Shown: positions 34,566-41,555 of the stretch, in pieces
Layout of the letters: every line of letters begins with the position of its first letter
How positions within the stretch are numbered: the first letter of the stretch is position 1
NCBI GenBank assembly: GCA_913046825.1
Contig: CAJWTF010000016.1
Location: 1 to 43,005 of the forward strand
DNA length: 43,005 nt
Source of the DNA: an uncultured Rickettsiales bacterium
GTDB lineage: Bacteria; Pseudomonadota; Alphaproteobacteria; UBA8366
Direction: 5' to 3'
Position numbers and translations under genes: made by a program
Notes under the pieces: generated by a model
What the model saw: only the letters and a program-made list of their open reading frames with translations
Database searches by the model: none
What the model was told of the DNA's origin: nothing

Positions 34566-34608
34566 ACCCTTCCCATTGAGGCATGCCGACCATAGGTTCT
34601 TGAAACAC

Positions 34609-34627
34609 TGTCCAGCCCGACCGGACA
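34609..34627. promoter_or_regulatory. Split inverted repeat TGTCC-N9-GGACA before the first tandem dioxygenase
   Basis: TGTCC at 34609-34613 and GGACA at 34623-34627 are exact reverse complements. The same half-sites, with no spacer, form the palindrome at 35590-35601 before the paralogous gene. A shared regulator is possible, but the different spacing weakens the case. Confidence 0.35.
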
Positions 34628-34636
34628 TATGAACCG

Positions 34637-35527
34637 ATGGACGAATTACGCACGACAGTCACAGAAGAAGAATACGCCCACATCATCGTGAAACCGCTCG
34701 CCGGAGCGGTGGGTGCTGAGGTCGACGGTGCCAATCTCCGCGACCTTGCCGATTCAGCCTTCGACGAAATTTATGCGGCGTGGTTGCGCCATCATGTTGT
34801 CGTGCTTCACGACCAACACATCACGCCCGAGCAACAACTCGAATTTGCCCGCCGGTTCGGCGACATCCATCACCATCCCTATATGAAGGGGCTTGATGCA
34901 TATCCGGAAATATTCGAAATCCTGAAAGAGCCGGGTGACGACTACACCGTCGGCTCCGCTTGGCATACGGACCAGATGTTCAGCCCGCAACCGGCAAAGG
35001 CGACACTCCTTCTCGCAAAAGAGACCCCGAATGCAGGGGGAGACACACTGTTTGCCAATATGCATCTGGCATACGACACACTTTCGGACGCCATGAAGGA
35101 CATGCTCTCCGACGTAAAAGTCTTTTGCGCCAGTGATCATTTCAAACGCACAGGCGGAAGTAGCGCCTCGCGCCAAGACCGCCTGAAGGGGAATAAGGAA
35201 ATGGCGGCCAAAATGCAGAGCACCGAAAAGCCACAGACCCGCAAGGCACACCCACTCGTCCGCACGCATCCCGAAACCGGGAGGAAGTCGCTCTATCTGG
35301 GCGCACACGTGCAGACCTTGGATCACTTTACACAAGCGGAAGCGGCCCCGCTCATAGAATTCCTCGACGCACACTCGACCCGGCCCGAGTTTATCTGTCG
35401 CGTCAGTTGGCGGCCCGGCACGCTCGTGATTTGGGACAATCGCTCACTGCAGCACTACGCCATCCCCGATCACAATGAACGCCGACGCATGCACCGGATA
35501 ACCATCTGCGGAGACACACCGTATTAG
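34637..35527 (+). CDS. TauD/TfdA-family dioxygenase, first of a tandem pair
   Basis: The 296-residue Fe(II)/2-oxoglutarate enzyme has the HxD in SAWHTDQMF near residue 115, the distal histidine in WDNRSLQHYAIPD near residue 275 and the 2-oxoglutarate-binding arginine in RRRMHRITICGDTPY at the C-terminus. Family-typical segments are GAEVDGANLRDL near the N-terminus and HHPYMKGLDAYPEIFEI. It is very similar to the next gene over its whole length (shared RRRMHRITICGDTP, MKDML and GRKSLYLG), so the pair arose by tandem duplication. They probably oxidise related small compounds of unknown identity. Confidence 0.93.
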   Translation: MDELRTTVTEEEYAHIIVKPLAGAVGAEVDGANLRDLADSAFDEIYAAWLRHHVVVLHDQHITPEQQLEFARRFGDIHHHPYMKGLDAYPEIFEILKEPGDDYTVGSAWHTDQMFSPQPAKATLLLAKETPNAGGDTLFANMHLAYDTLSDAMKDMLSDVKVFCASDHFKRTGGSSASRQDRLKGNKEMAAKMQSTEKPQTRKAHPLVRTHPETGRKSLYLGAHVQTLDHFTQAEAAPLIEFLDAHSTRPEFICRVSWRPGTLVIWDNRSLQHYAIPDHNERRRMHRITICGDTPY

Positions 35528-35560
35528 GCTTCGCCGATTGGAGATTTGCCCCCTTCCCAC

Positions 35561-35601
35561 TTGCCTATCCACTAATCTCTCCTATAAATTTGTCCGGACA
35601 A
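35561..35601 (+). promoter_or_regulatory. Promoter with a 12-bp palindromic operator over the start point (second dioxygenase)
   Basis: TTGCCT (35561-35566) and TATAAA (35583-35588) are 16 bases apart, the same -35 as the pdxH promoter. The perfect palindrome TTGTCCGGACAA (35590-35601) covers the expected transcription start. A bound repressor would block initiation. GntR-type regulators commonly use TNGT...ACNA operators of this style, which is a family-level hint only. Confidence 0.6.
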
Positions 35602-35647
35602 CTGGCGCGGCGCTCAATCAACCCGCTGCGTGGAAGGGATACGGAAA

Positions 35648-36535
35648 ATGGACGGAACGAACGCGGTCACCACTGGCCCGGAGAGCTACAACATTATCGA
35701 TGTGAAACCCTTCGCAGGCGCCATGGGCGCGGAGATCGAGGGGGTGGATATAGCCAATCTTGACGATGCGACCTTCGATGAGCTGTATGCCGCCTGGCTG
35801 CGCCATCACGTCGTTGTCTTGCGCGACCAGAAGATCACACCGGATCAGCAGATTGCCTTCGCCCATCGCTTCGGTGAAATTCACCACCATCCCTACATGA
35901 AGGGGATGGAGGACTTTCCGGATATTCTGGAAATCGTGAAGGAACCGGATTCCAGCTACACGTTTGGGTCGTCCTGGCACACCGATCAGATGTTCAATCC
36001 GCAACCGGCCAAGGCGACCATGCTGTACGCGCATGAAACACCAAGTGCGGGCGGCGACACAATGTTCGCCAATATGCATCTCGCCTATGACGCGCTCTCG
36101 GACGCCATGAAGGATATGCTGTCGGGCGTTCAGACCTGGTGTGTCGGCGACAAGTTTAAATTCGCCGGTGGTTCCGCGCGCCAAGCCCGCTACGAAGGCA
36201 ACGCTCAGATGAAGGACAAGGTGCGCGATCCCGGTAATCTGCAGACCGAAAGCTCTCATCCGTTGTTTCGTACCCACCCCGAGACCGGGCGCAAATCATT
36301 ATACCTCGGCAATCACGTGCAGACCCTGCACGGGTTCGAGGAAGCGGAAGCGGAGCCGATCCTGGATTTCTTGCGCGAGCACGCGGTGCGGCCGGAATTT
36401 ACCTGCCGTGTCAATTGGAAGCCGGGCACAATCACAATCTGGGATAACCGTTCAGTTCAGCATTTCGCGATCCCCGACTACACTGAGCGGCGTCGCATGC
36501 ACCGCATCACCATCTGCGGCGACACGCCGTTCTAG
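35648..36535 (+). CDS. TauD/TfdA-family dioxygenase, second of a tandem pair
   Basis: The 295-residue protein shows the HxD in SSWHTDQMFNPQPAK near residue 110, the distal histidine in WDNRSVQHFAIPDYTERRRMHR and the arginine in the final HRITICGDTPF. It is a close paralogue of the preceding gene. I chose the ATG at 35648 because AAGGGA lies 8 bases upstream; a GTG at 35630 is in frame but has no such site. It has its own promoter and operator at 35561-35601, so the two copies can be regulated separately. The substrate is unknown; the pair sits between an enoyl-CoA hydratase-like gene and a ketopantoate-reductase-like gene. Confidence 0.93.
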   Translation: MDGTNAVTTGPESYNIIDVKPFAGAMGAEIEGVDIANLDDATFDELYAAWLRHHVVVLRDQKITPDQQIAFAHRFGEIHHHPYMKGMEDFPDILEIVKEPDSSYTFGSSWHTDQMFNPQPAKATMLYAHETPSAGGDTMFANMHLAYDALSDAMKDMLSGVQTWCVGDKFKFAGGSARQARYEGNAQMKDKVRDPGNLQTESSHPLFRTHPETGRKSLYLGNHVQTLHGFEEAEAEPILDFLREHAVRPEFTCRVNWKPGTITIWDNRSVQHFAIPDYTERRRMHRITICGDTPF

Positions 36536-36541
36536 AGTTTT

Positions 36542-36620
36542 ATCCCCCCCTCGTCATAGCCCCCTCCCACAAGGGGAGAGCGGATTTCTATGAGTGGGAG
36601 AGGGCTAGAGTGAGGGGGAT
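36542..36620. repeat. Palindromic dispersed repeat after the second dioxygenase gene
   Basis: The left arm (36542-36570), with TAGCCCCCTCCCAC, pairs imperfectly with the right arm (36594-36620), with GTGGGAGAGGGCTA, around a loop of about 23 bases. The outer parts end in ATCCCCC and GGGGGAT. It belongs to the class of CCCTC/GAGGG palindromes scattered between genes. It lies only 17 bases before the next ATG. Confidence 0.72.
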
Positions 36621-36637
36621 TTCCAAAGGAAACAATC

Positions 36638-37696
36638 ATGGGCAACAAAATCGCTTTCGTCGGCGCAGGCGCTGTTGGCGCGCATGTGGGCGGATACCTC
36701 ACACGCGCAGGACACGACATCACGATGATCGACATCTGGCCGGACCATGTCGAAGCGATGCGCCGGGACGGGCTCTCGCTCGACGGATTGACGGAGCCGG
36801 AATGCTTCAACGTCAAGGTGAAAGCGATCCACGTCACGGAATTGCAGAAAGCTGCAAAATCAACCCCCTTCGATATCGCCTTCATCTGCGCGAAATCCTA
36901 CGACACGGTTTGGCACACCCAGATGATCTCCCAATATCTGGCGGCGGACGGGTTCTGCGTCTCTTTGCAGAATTCCATAAACGAGGAACGCATCGCTTCG
37001 GTCGTCGGCTGGGGCAAGGTCATCGGCTGCATCGCCAGCACCATCGCGGTGGAATTGGACCGCCCCGGACATGTGAGCCGGAATGTGGCGCTTGGAGGCG
37101 AGCGGCACACGATCTTCCGCGTCGGTGAGCCGCACGGGCGGATCACCCCGCGCATCGAGGAGATCGCCGACATGCTCAAGGTCTGCGACAGCTCTAAGAC
37201 GACGACAAACCTATGGGGTGAGCGCTGGTCCAAGCTCTGCGTCAACGCGATGCGCAATCCGGTCGCGGCAGCAACGGCGCGCAGTGGCAACGAGAACGAC
37301 CGCGACCCGATGACCCGTCAACTCTCCATCCGGCTCGCGGGCGAGGCCTGCAGAGTCGGGATTGCCCACGGCTACGACTTGGAGAACATTTACAAAATGC
37401 CGCCGGAGCAGCTGATTGCAGCCCGCGACGGCGACATGGCGGCGATGGAAGCCTGCGAGGCGGTGATCGTCGAGAACGCCAGTTTCCGCAATGACGATCA
37501 ACGCCCCTCCATGGGCCAGGACATGCTAAAGGGCCGACGCACCGAAATTGATTTCATCAGCGGGCTGGTGGTCGAGAAAGCCACGGAATTGGGCCTCGAT
37601 GTGCCCTGTAATGCGGGTATTTTGGAAGCGGTGCGCAAGGTCGAACGCGGTGACATTCCAGCAAGCGCGGATGCGGTCGCACATATTAAGGCTTAA
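36638..37696 (+). CDS. Ketopantoate reductase-family (ApbA/PanE-like) oxidoreductase
   Basis: The 352-residue protein has the N-terminal NADP-binding GAGAVGAHVGGYL (about 8-20), CAKSYDT and LQNSINEERI, then the helical C-terminal domain with KLCVNAMRNPVAAAT and RPSMGQDMLKGRRTEIDFISGLVV, where the R-P-S-M-x-Q-D signature of the family is clear. True PanE enzymes reduce 2-dehydropantoate for coenzyme A synthesis at about 300 residues; this longer member, beside dioxygenases and away from pan genes, may instead reduce another 2-keto acid. AAAGGA lies before the ATG. Its stop overlaps the end of the original DUF488 gene on the opposite strand by a few bases. Confidence 0.88.
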   Translation: MGNKIAFVGAGAVGAHVGGYLTRAGHDITMIDIWPDHVEAMRRDGLSLDGLTEPECFNVKVKAIHVTELQKAAKSTPFDIAFICAKSYDTVWHTQMISQYLAADGFCVSLQNSINEERIASVVGWGKVIGCIASTIAVELDRPGHVSRNVALGGERHTIFRVGEPHGRITPRIEEIADMLKVCDSSKTTTNLWGERWSKLCVNAMRNPVAAATARSGNENDRDPMTRQLSIRLAGEACRVGIAHGYDLENIYKMPPEQLIAARDGDMAAMEACEAVIVENASFRNDDQRPSMGQDMLKGRRTEIDFISGLVVEKATELGLDVPCNAGILEAVRKVERGDIPASADAVAHIKA

Positions 37697-38279
37697 CGGC
37701 TTAGTCCCCCGGTTCCTAACCGATATGCCTCCTCAATCCGCGCCGCTGGATCGAGGAATAGGTCGTCTTCCTCCAACCCCATCGCCGTCGCGAGGCGCGC
37801 TTCCGCCTCCTCCCCAGGCTCCAATCACCGTCTACCGGGATATGGCGGATCGACACACTACGTCGGATCAAGTGGCGTGAAACCAACAGCGTACGATGGC
37901 AATCGAGAGGCTCGCGTTCGGCGCACATGAGTGCGATGCGGAGGCGCGGCGCGCCCTCTTCCACCCGTCGCAATCCTTCGTCGAAAGCAGACGTCGCGGC
38001 AATCCGGTCGTAGACGACGCAACCGTCGACGTAACAATTCGGGTCGTCCGGCCGCGCACCCAGTTCCTTACCGAGGAAGACATACGCAATCCCCTCGCCC
38101 TTCAATCGCGCGGCTAATTCATCCTTGCCATACTGCGGGTGACGCTTCGAATACGGGACCGAACGCACATCGGCGACTGCGTCGATCTCAGCCACCTTGA
38201 GCATGTCGATGAAGCTATCGATCGGATGATTGGAATGACCAATCGTAAATATCGTAGGCTTTTCCGGCACGGGCGACAT
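37693..38279 (-). pseudogene. DUF488-family protein with a 3' frameshift
   Basis: The gene starts at the ATG at 38279 and is read as TIFTIGHSNHPIDSFIDML, then DVRSVPYSKRHPQYGKDEL, YVFLGKELGARP and the C-terminal cysteine motif MCAEREPLDCHRTLL, all hallmarks of DUF488. After SIRHIPVDGDWSLG the frame turns basic and stops at 37716. One base earlier in phase the sequence continues as EEAEARLATAMGLEEDDLFL to a TAA at 37693-37695, as family members do. The change lies at a run of four G on the coding strand (37812-37815), where five are needed. It could be a genuine frameshift or a sequencing indel. The coding strand has a 4-base gap from the glycosyltransferase stop. The function of DUF488 is unknown. 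Confidence 0.83.
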
Positions 38280-38283
38280 AGCG

Positions 38284-39441
38284 CTAAACGCCGATGACCT
38301 GCAACAGTCGCTCCGCCGCTTGATCCCAGGTAAAGCGTCGCGATGCGAAATCCGCAGCAACGATACTGGCGCGTTCCCGCCAGGCCGGATTGGTGACGAT
38401 AAACGCCATATTCTGTGCCAGATGGTTTTCATCAGGCGAAAGTATGCGCGACTGCGGGTCCCATTGGGCGGCGATGCGCAGCGAGAACTCATCGGAAGTT
38501 GTTTCTTCCGTCGGCCCCCCTTGGGTGCAAATCGACGGCAGACCGCAGGCTGCCGCTTCCAACGCCGGGGAACAGAACGCCTCAGAAAGGTAGGGAGCCA
38601 CGAGCACATCAGCGCATTGATACAAACGGGTCATGTCGACGAGCTTATAATTGCCACCGATATAAGTGATCCGCGGTTCCACCATCGCCGCCATCTCGGG
38701 CGATAATTGCCGCATGATACCGGTGAACCGGTCCTTCGAACGATAGATCGAGTCGACACCCTTCAAGACCAATCGCGCCTGCGGATAATGCGCCACAACC
38801 GCCGCGAAAGCGCGGATCAAGCGGTCGATGCCCTTGTTGTCCGTCATCGCGCTGACATTCAGGAAGACGAACTCATCACTCCACCCGAACCGTTCCCGCA
38901 AATTATCTCGTTCGGATTCTGATGGCGGCCGGAAGAAACCAGGGTCGATGCCGCGCGGGACGACCGCGATCCGCTCCTCGGGCACACCTTGCGTCACCAA
39001 TCCCAATCGCGCGAAAGCCGAAGGTGTCAACAAGGTCGTCGCCGGATTGGCAGTTAATGCATCGGTGACAGACATACCCCCGGCAATCGGTATGTTTACT
39101 GTCGATCCTGCCCCATGCGCCGCCATTACATAAGTGCGGGCCGCGCCCGGTGCCGAAGTGAGATCGATCGGTGAGCCGATCCGTATCACGGCCTCCGCCT
39201 CTTCGTCTTCCCCCGCGACGGGCAAGTTCTGCAGTATACGGTCGAGAGCCTCCGGAAACATACCGCCGATACGCGACCAAGGTCCGTTGAACGGCAATTC
39301 CCGCACTTTTATCTCCAAATCCGGGCGCCGCGCGGCCGCCAAGCAATAGGATTGCAGCACAATCGCGCTCGAATGCGGAATGAACCGCCATCCTTCGAAG
39401 ATCACACGCTTACGGGACGCTTCCGACATAGGAATTTCCAT
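38284..39441 (-). CDS. Family 4-type glycosyltransferase
   Basis: The 385-residue protein has a GT-B layout. The C-terminal domain shows FVFLNVSAMTDNKGIDRLIRAFAAVV (about 190), YKLVDMTRLYQCADVLVAPYLSEAFCSPALEAAACGLPSICTQGGPTEE (about 265-312, including the E-x7-E-like donor-site segment) and LAQNMAFIV. It should transfer a sugar from a nucleotide donor to an unknown acceptor, at the cytoplasmic face. The N-terminal part is divergent. An ATG at 39429 is an alternative start. No other polysaccharide genes are near, so the target is unknown. It is closely followed by the frameshifted DUF488 gene, 4 bases away, implying a common transcript. Confidence 0.87.
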   Translation of the reverse strand: MEIPMSEASRKRVIFEGWRFIPHSSAIVLQSYCLAAARRPDLEIKVRELPFNGPWSRIGGMFPEALDRILQNLPVAGEDEEAEAVIRIGSPIDLTSAPGAARTYVMAAHGAGSTVNIPIAGGMSVTDALTANPATTLLTPSAFARLGLVTQGVPEERIAVVPRGIDPGFFRPPSESERDNLRERFGWSDEFVFLNVSAMTDNKGIDRLIRAFAAVVAHYPQARLVLKGVDSIYRSKDRFTGIMRQLSPEMAAMVEPRITYIGGNYKLVDMTRLYQCADVLVAPYLSEAFCSPALEAAACGLPSICTQGGPTEETTSDEFSLRIAAQWDPQSRILSPDENHLAQNMAFIVTNPAWRERASIVAADFASRRFTWDQAAERLLQVIGV

Positions 39442-39501
39442 CGAATAAAGCCAACCTGCGAGTTAACTGAGCAGAGGTGGCGAGACAAGAGGCATCGACA
39501 C

Positions 39502-39858
39502 TCAATCCTCTAGTAAGCGCGCAAAACTGAGTTCGTGGCCGTCTGGGTCGGTGATGTGAAAATACCGCTCACCCCAGGAGGCGTCCCTAGGCGCAGTATC
39601 TGCGGTGTATCCGGCATCGAGCGCCAGGCGGTGCACTGCGTCCACATCGGCGACATGGAATATCGAGCGTCCCCACCACGACCACTGCAGGTCCTCCGGT
39701 TCCAGCGTTAGGTTCAAAAATGCCGATCCCGCATAAAAACTGGTAAAAGTGGATTCTTCACCGCCGTATTTCAGAACGAACCCAAGATCGCGATAGAACG
39801 TCACAGCCCGCGCCATGTCATGAGTGGCGAAAGTTATGGCACTGATGCTCTCAATCAC
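39502..39858 (-). CDS. VOC-superfamily protein (glyoxalase/bleomycin-resistance fold)
   Basis: The 118-residue protein is a single VOC domain: it opens with ISAITFATHDMARAVTFYRDLGFVLKYGG, has SAFLNLTLEPEDLQW in the middle, and ends with YFHITDPDGHELSFARLLE, where the E after DPDGH is the usual metal ligand. It could be an isomerase, a dioxygenase or a binding protein. The start is a GTG at 39858, only 3 bases after the stop of the DadA-like gene, so it is translated by coupling. No function can be inferred beyond the fold. Confidence 0.87.
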   Translation of the reverse strand: MIESISAITFATHDMARAVTFYRDLGFVLKYGGEESTFTSFYAGSAFLNLTLEPEDLQWSWWGRSIFHVADVDAVHRLALDAGYTADTAPRDASWGERYFHITDPDGHELSFARLLED

Positions 39859-39861
39859 GAC

Positions 39862-41106
39862 TTAGAACCGATCGAGACGATAAGGGTGCATATCAATGCC
39901 CGGCGCCTCCCCCGCGATCAAGGATGCAATCACTTCTCCCGTCTTCGGTCCCATGGTCATACCGGTATGGCCATGACCGAAAGCCGCGTAAAGGTTCTCG
40001 AATCGGGAGATCTCTCCCAAGAACGGCACCGAATCCGGTGTCGACGGGCGCGGGCCCATCCACTCCTCTGTGTCCTCGACATTGAGGTCGGGAAACATGC
40101 GTTTCGCCATTTTGCCAAACACCAACGCACGGCGATAATCCGGCGCGGCATCGACGCCTGCAAACTCCGCCGTGCCCGCACAGCGCACCCCGGCATTCAT
40201 GGAACTCGCGACGAATTTCGCTTCCACATTCATAATCGCGTTGTTCAATTGCACGCCTGGGTTCTTGAAAACCAAGTGGTACCCGCGCTCCGCCTCCAGC
40301 GCGACTTTCACACCGAGATCGCTCAACAATTTCCCAGACCATGCCCCCATGGCGAGCACGATGCGATTTGCCTCCAACGTGCCGCCATCGGTCTCGATTT
40401 CCCAGGCTCCTCCGTCCTTCGGGATCAGCCGGTCAATACGGCATTGCTTAAATTCAACGCCCATCGATTGCGCCTTCTCCGCCAAGGTCTTGCCGATCCG
40501 CCCGGGATCGAGTGCGCGCGCCTGCTCCTTGATCAACACGGCGGCTTCATAATCCGTCGACAGCGCTGGTTCGACCTCACGCAACGCCTCTCCTTTCACG
40601 ACCTCGACCGGCACTTGGCGGTCGCGGCGCATCCGCCAGGCCAATTGCGAAAGGTCCGCGTCCTCGGCCTTGCGATAGACGTGGACATAAACCGAATCCT
40701 TTACCAAATCCTCGCGTCCGGTCCCGGACAGATGATGGCGGTACAGGTCGACCGTTGGGCGGGTCAACGACATCATGGCGTCGGCAATGACATCCAAACC
40801 TTCGACCTTGCCCGAACGCAGAAACTTCACCGCCCACGGCAGGAAGGTCGCCGCGTAACCCAATCGCAGTGCAATCGGCCCTTCCGGGTCGAGCACCCAT
40901 TGCGGCACGCTTTTCCAAAGCCCCGGCATCGATTGCGGGACGCAAGCCCATGGCGATAATGAACCCGCATTTCCATAACTGGCGCCCTCCGCCGGGGGAT
41001 TTCGGTCAAGTAACGTGACCTTAAAGCCACGTTCCGTTAATGACAGCGCGGTGCAAACCCCAACTATTCCCGCGCCTAATACAGTAATATTTGAATCATT
41101 ATTCAT
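39862..41106 (-). CDS. FAD-dependent D-amino-acid dehydrogenase-like protein (DadA family)
   Basis: The 414-residue flavoprotein has the N-terminal ADP-binding motif VLGAGIVGVCTALSLTERGFKVTLLDRN (about residues 10-37), GNAGSLSPWACVP as the DadA-type loop, a central RIVLAMGAWSGKLLSDLGVKVALEAERGYHLVF, and the C-terminal GFGHGHTGMTMGPKTGE-like end as AFGHGHTGMTMGPKTGEVIASLIAG. It probably oxidises a D-amino or N-substituted amino acid, passing electrons to a membrane acceptor. It differs from E. coli DadA, so the substrate is open. AAAGGGA lies before the ATG. It forms an operon with EthD (upstream) and VOC (downstream) genes. Confidence 0.92.
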   Translation of the reverse strand: MNNDSNITVLGAGIVGVCTALSLTERGFKVTLLDRNPPAEGASYGNAGSLSPWACVPQSMPGLWKSVPQWVLDPEGPIALRLGYAATFLPWAVKFLRSGKVEGLDVIADAMMSLTRPTVDLYRHHLSGTGREDLVKDSVYVHVYRKAEDADLSQLAWRMRRDRQVPVEVVKGEALREVEPALSTDYEAAVLIKEQARALDPGRIGKTLAEKAQSMGVEFKQCRIDRLIPKDGGAWEIETDGGTLEANRIVLAMGAWSGKLLSDLGVKVALEAERGYHLVFKNPGVQLNNAIMNVEAKFVASSMNAGVRCAGTAEFAGVDAAPDYRRALVFGKMAKRMFPDLNVEDTEEWMGPRPSTPDSVPFLGEISRFENLYAAFGHGHTGMTMGPKTGEVIASLIAGEAPGIDMHPYRLDRF

Positions 41107-41132
41107 ATATCACTTTCCCTTTAAGTGGTTAT

Positions 41133-41465
41133 TCACCCAATTATTTCTTTTTCATCAATAATAAACGTTCTTATTTTACCAATAATTAGTGCGCCATCCG
41201 CATAGAGCGCCTTGGCCTCCGGTGATGCGCTCGACGCCTCTAAGTCCTCGAGACTGTCATACCACAGCTCGGCGATGCCATCGACATCGTCAATTTGCGC
41301 GGGTATATCGGGGCGGAAATGCTGGCCGGTGATATGACTTTGAACGTACCGGCGAATCCTGGGAACCTTAAGCGCCAGGGGACCGTGGACGTTCTCCCAA
41401 TGATCGACGAATTCCTCATGGGTCAGTTCCGGTTTGCGGGTCAAAATCGATACGCGTCTGATCAT
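41133..41465 (-). CDS. EthD-domain protein
   Basis: The 110-residue protein fits the EthD family of ferredoxin-like fold proteins: MIRRVSILTRKPELTHEEFVDHWENVHGPLALKVPRIRRYVQSH (about 1-44) is the diagnostic part, with H-W-x3-H-G-P, followed by the DGIAELWYDSLEDLEASSASPEAKALYAD region. EthD helps an ether-degrading cytochrome P450 system in Rhodococcus by an unknown mechanism; the family has wider roles, often with oxygenases. GAGGA precedes its ATG. It is the first gene of a three-gene minus-strand operon with the DadA-like and VOC genes, 26 bases from the next. Confidence 0.9.
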   Translation of the reverse strand: MIRRVSILTRKPELTHEEFVDHWENVHGPLALKVPRIRRYVQSHITGQHFRPDIPAQIDDVDGIAELWYDSLEDLEASSASPEAKALYADGALIIGKIRTFIIDEKEIIG

Positions 41466-41555
41466 GTGTGGTCCTCGCTTATGGTCTTTCGGTTTCGCGG
41501 CTCTTTCAGTAACTATTATGTCCCGTCGAACCGGCTTCCATGCTAATTGATTTCC

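Noticed and set aside
37716..38609. 297-codon minus-strand frame spanning DUF488 and the end of the glycosyltransferase
   Set aside because: Its first 110 codons are the out-of-frame shadow of the glycosyltransferase gene; the DUF488 protein starts at 38279.
39820..40959. 379-codon plus-strand frame antisense to the DadA-like gene
   Set aside because: The minus strand has a full flavoprotein with all motifs; the plus frame has none and is rich in Arg and His as expected of an antisense shadow.
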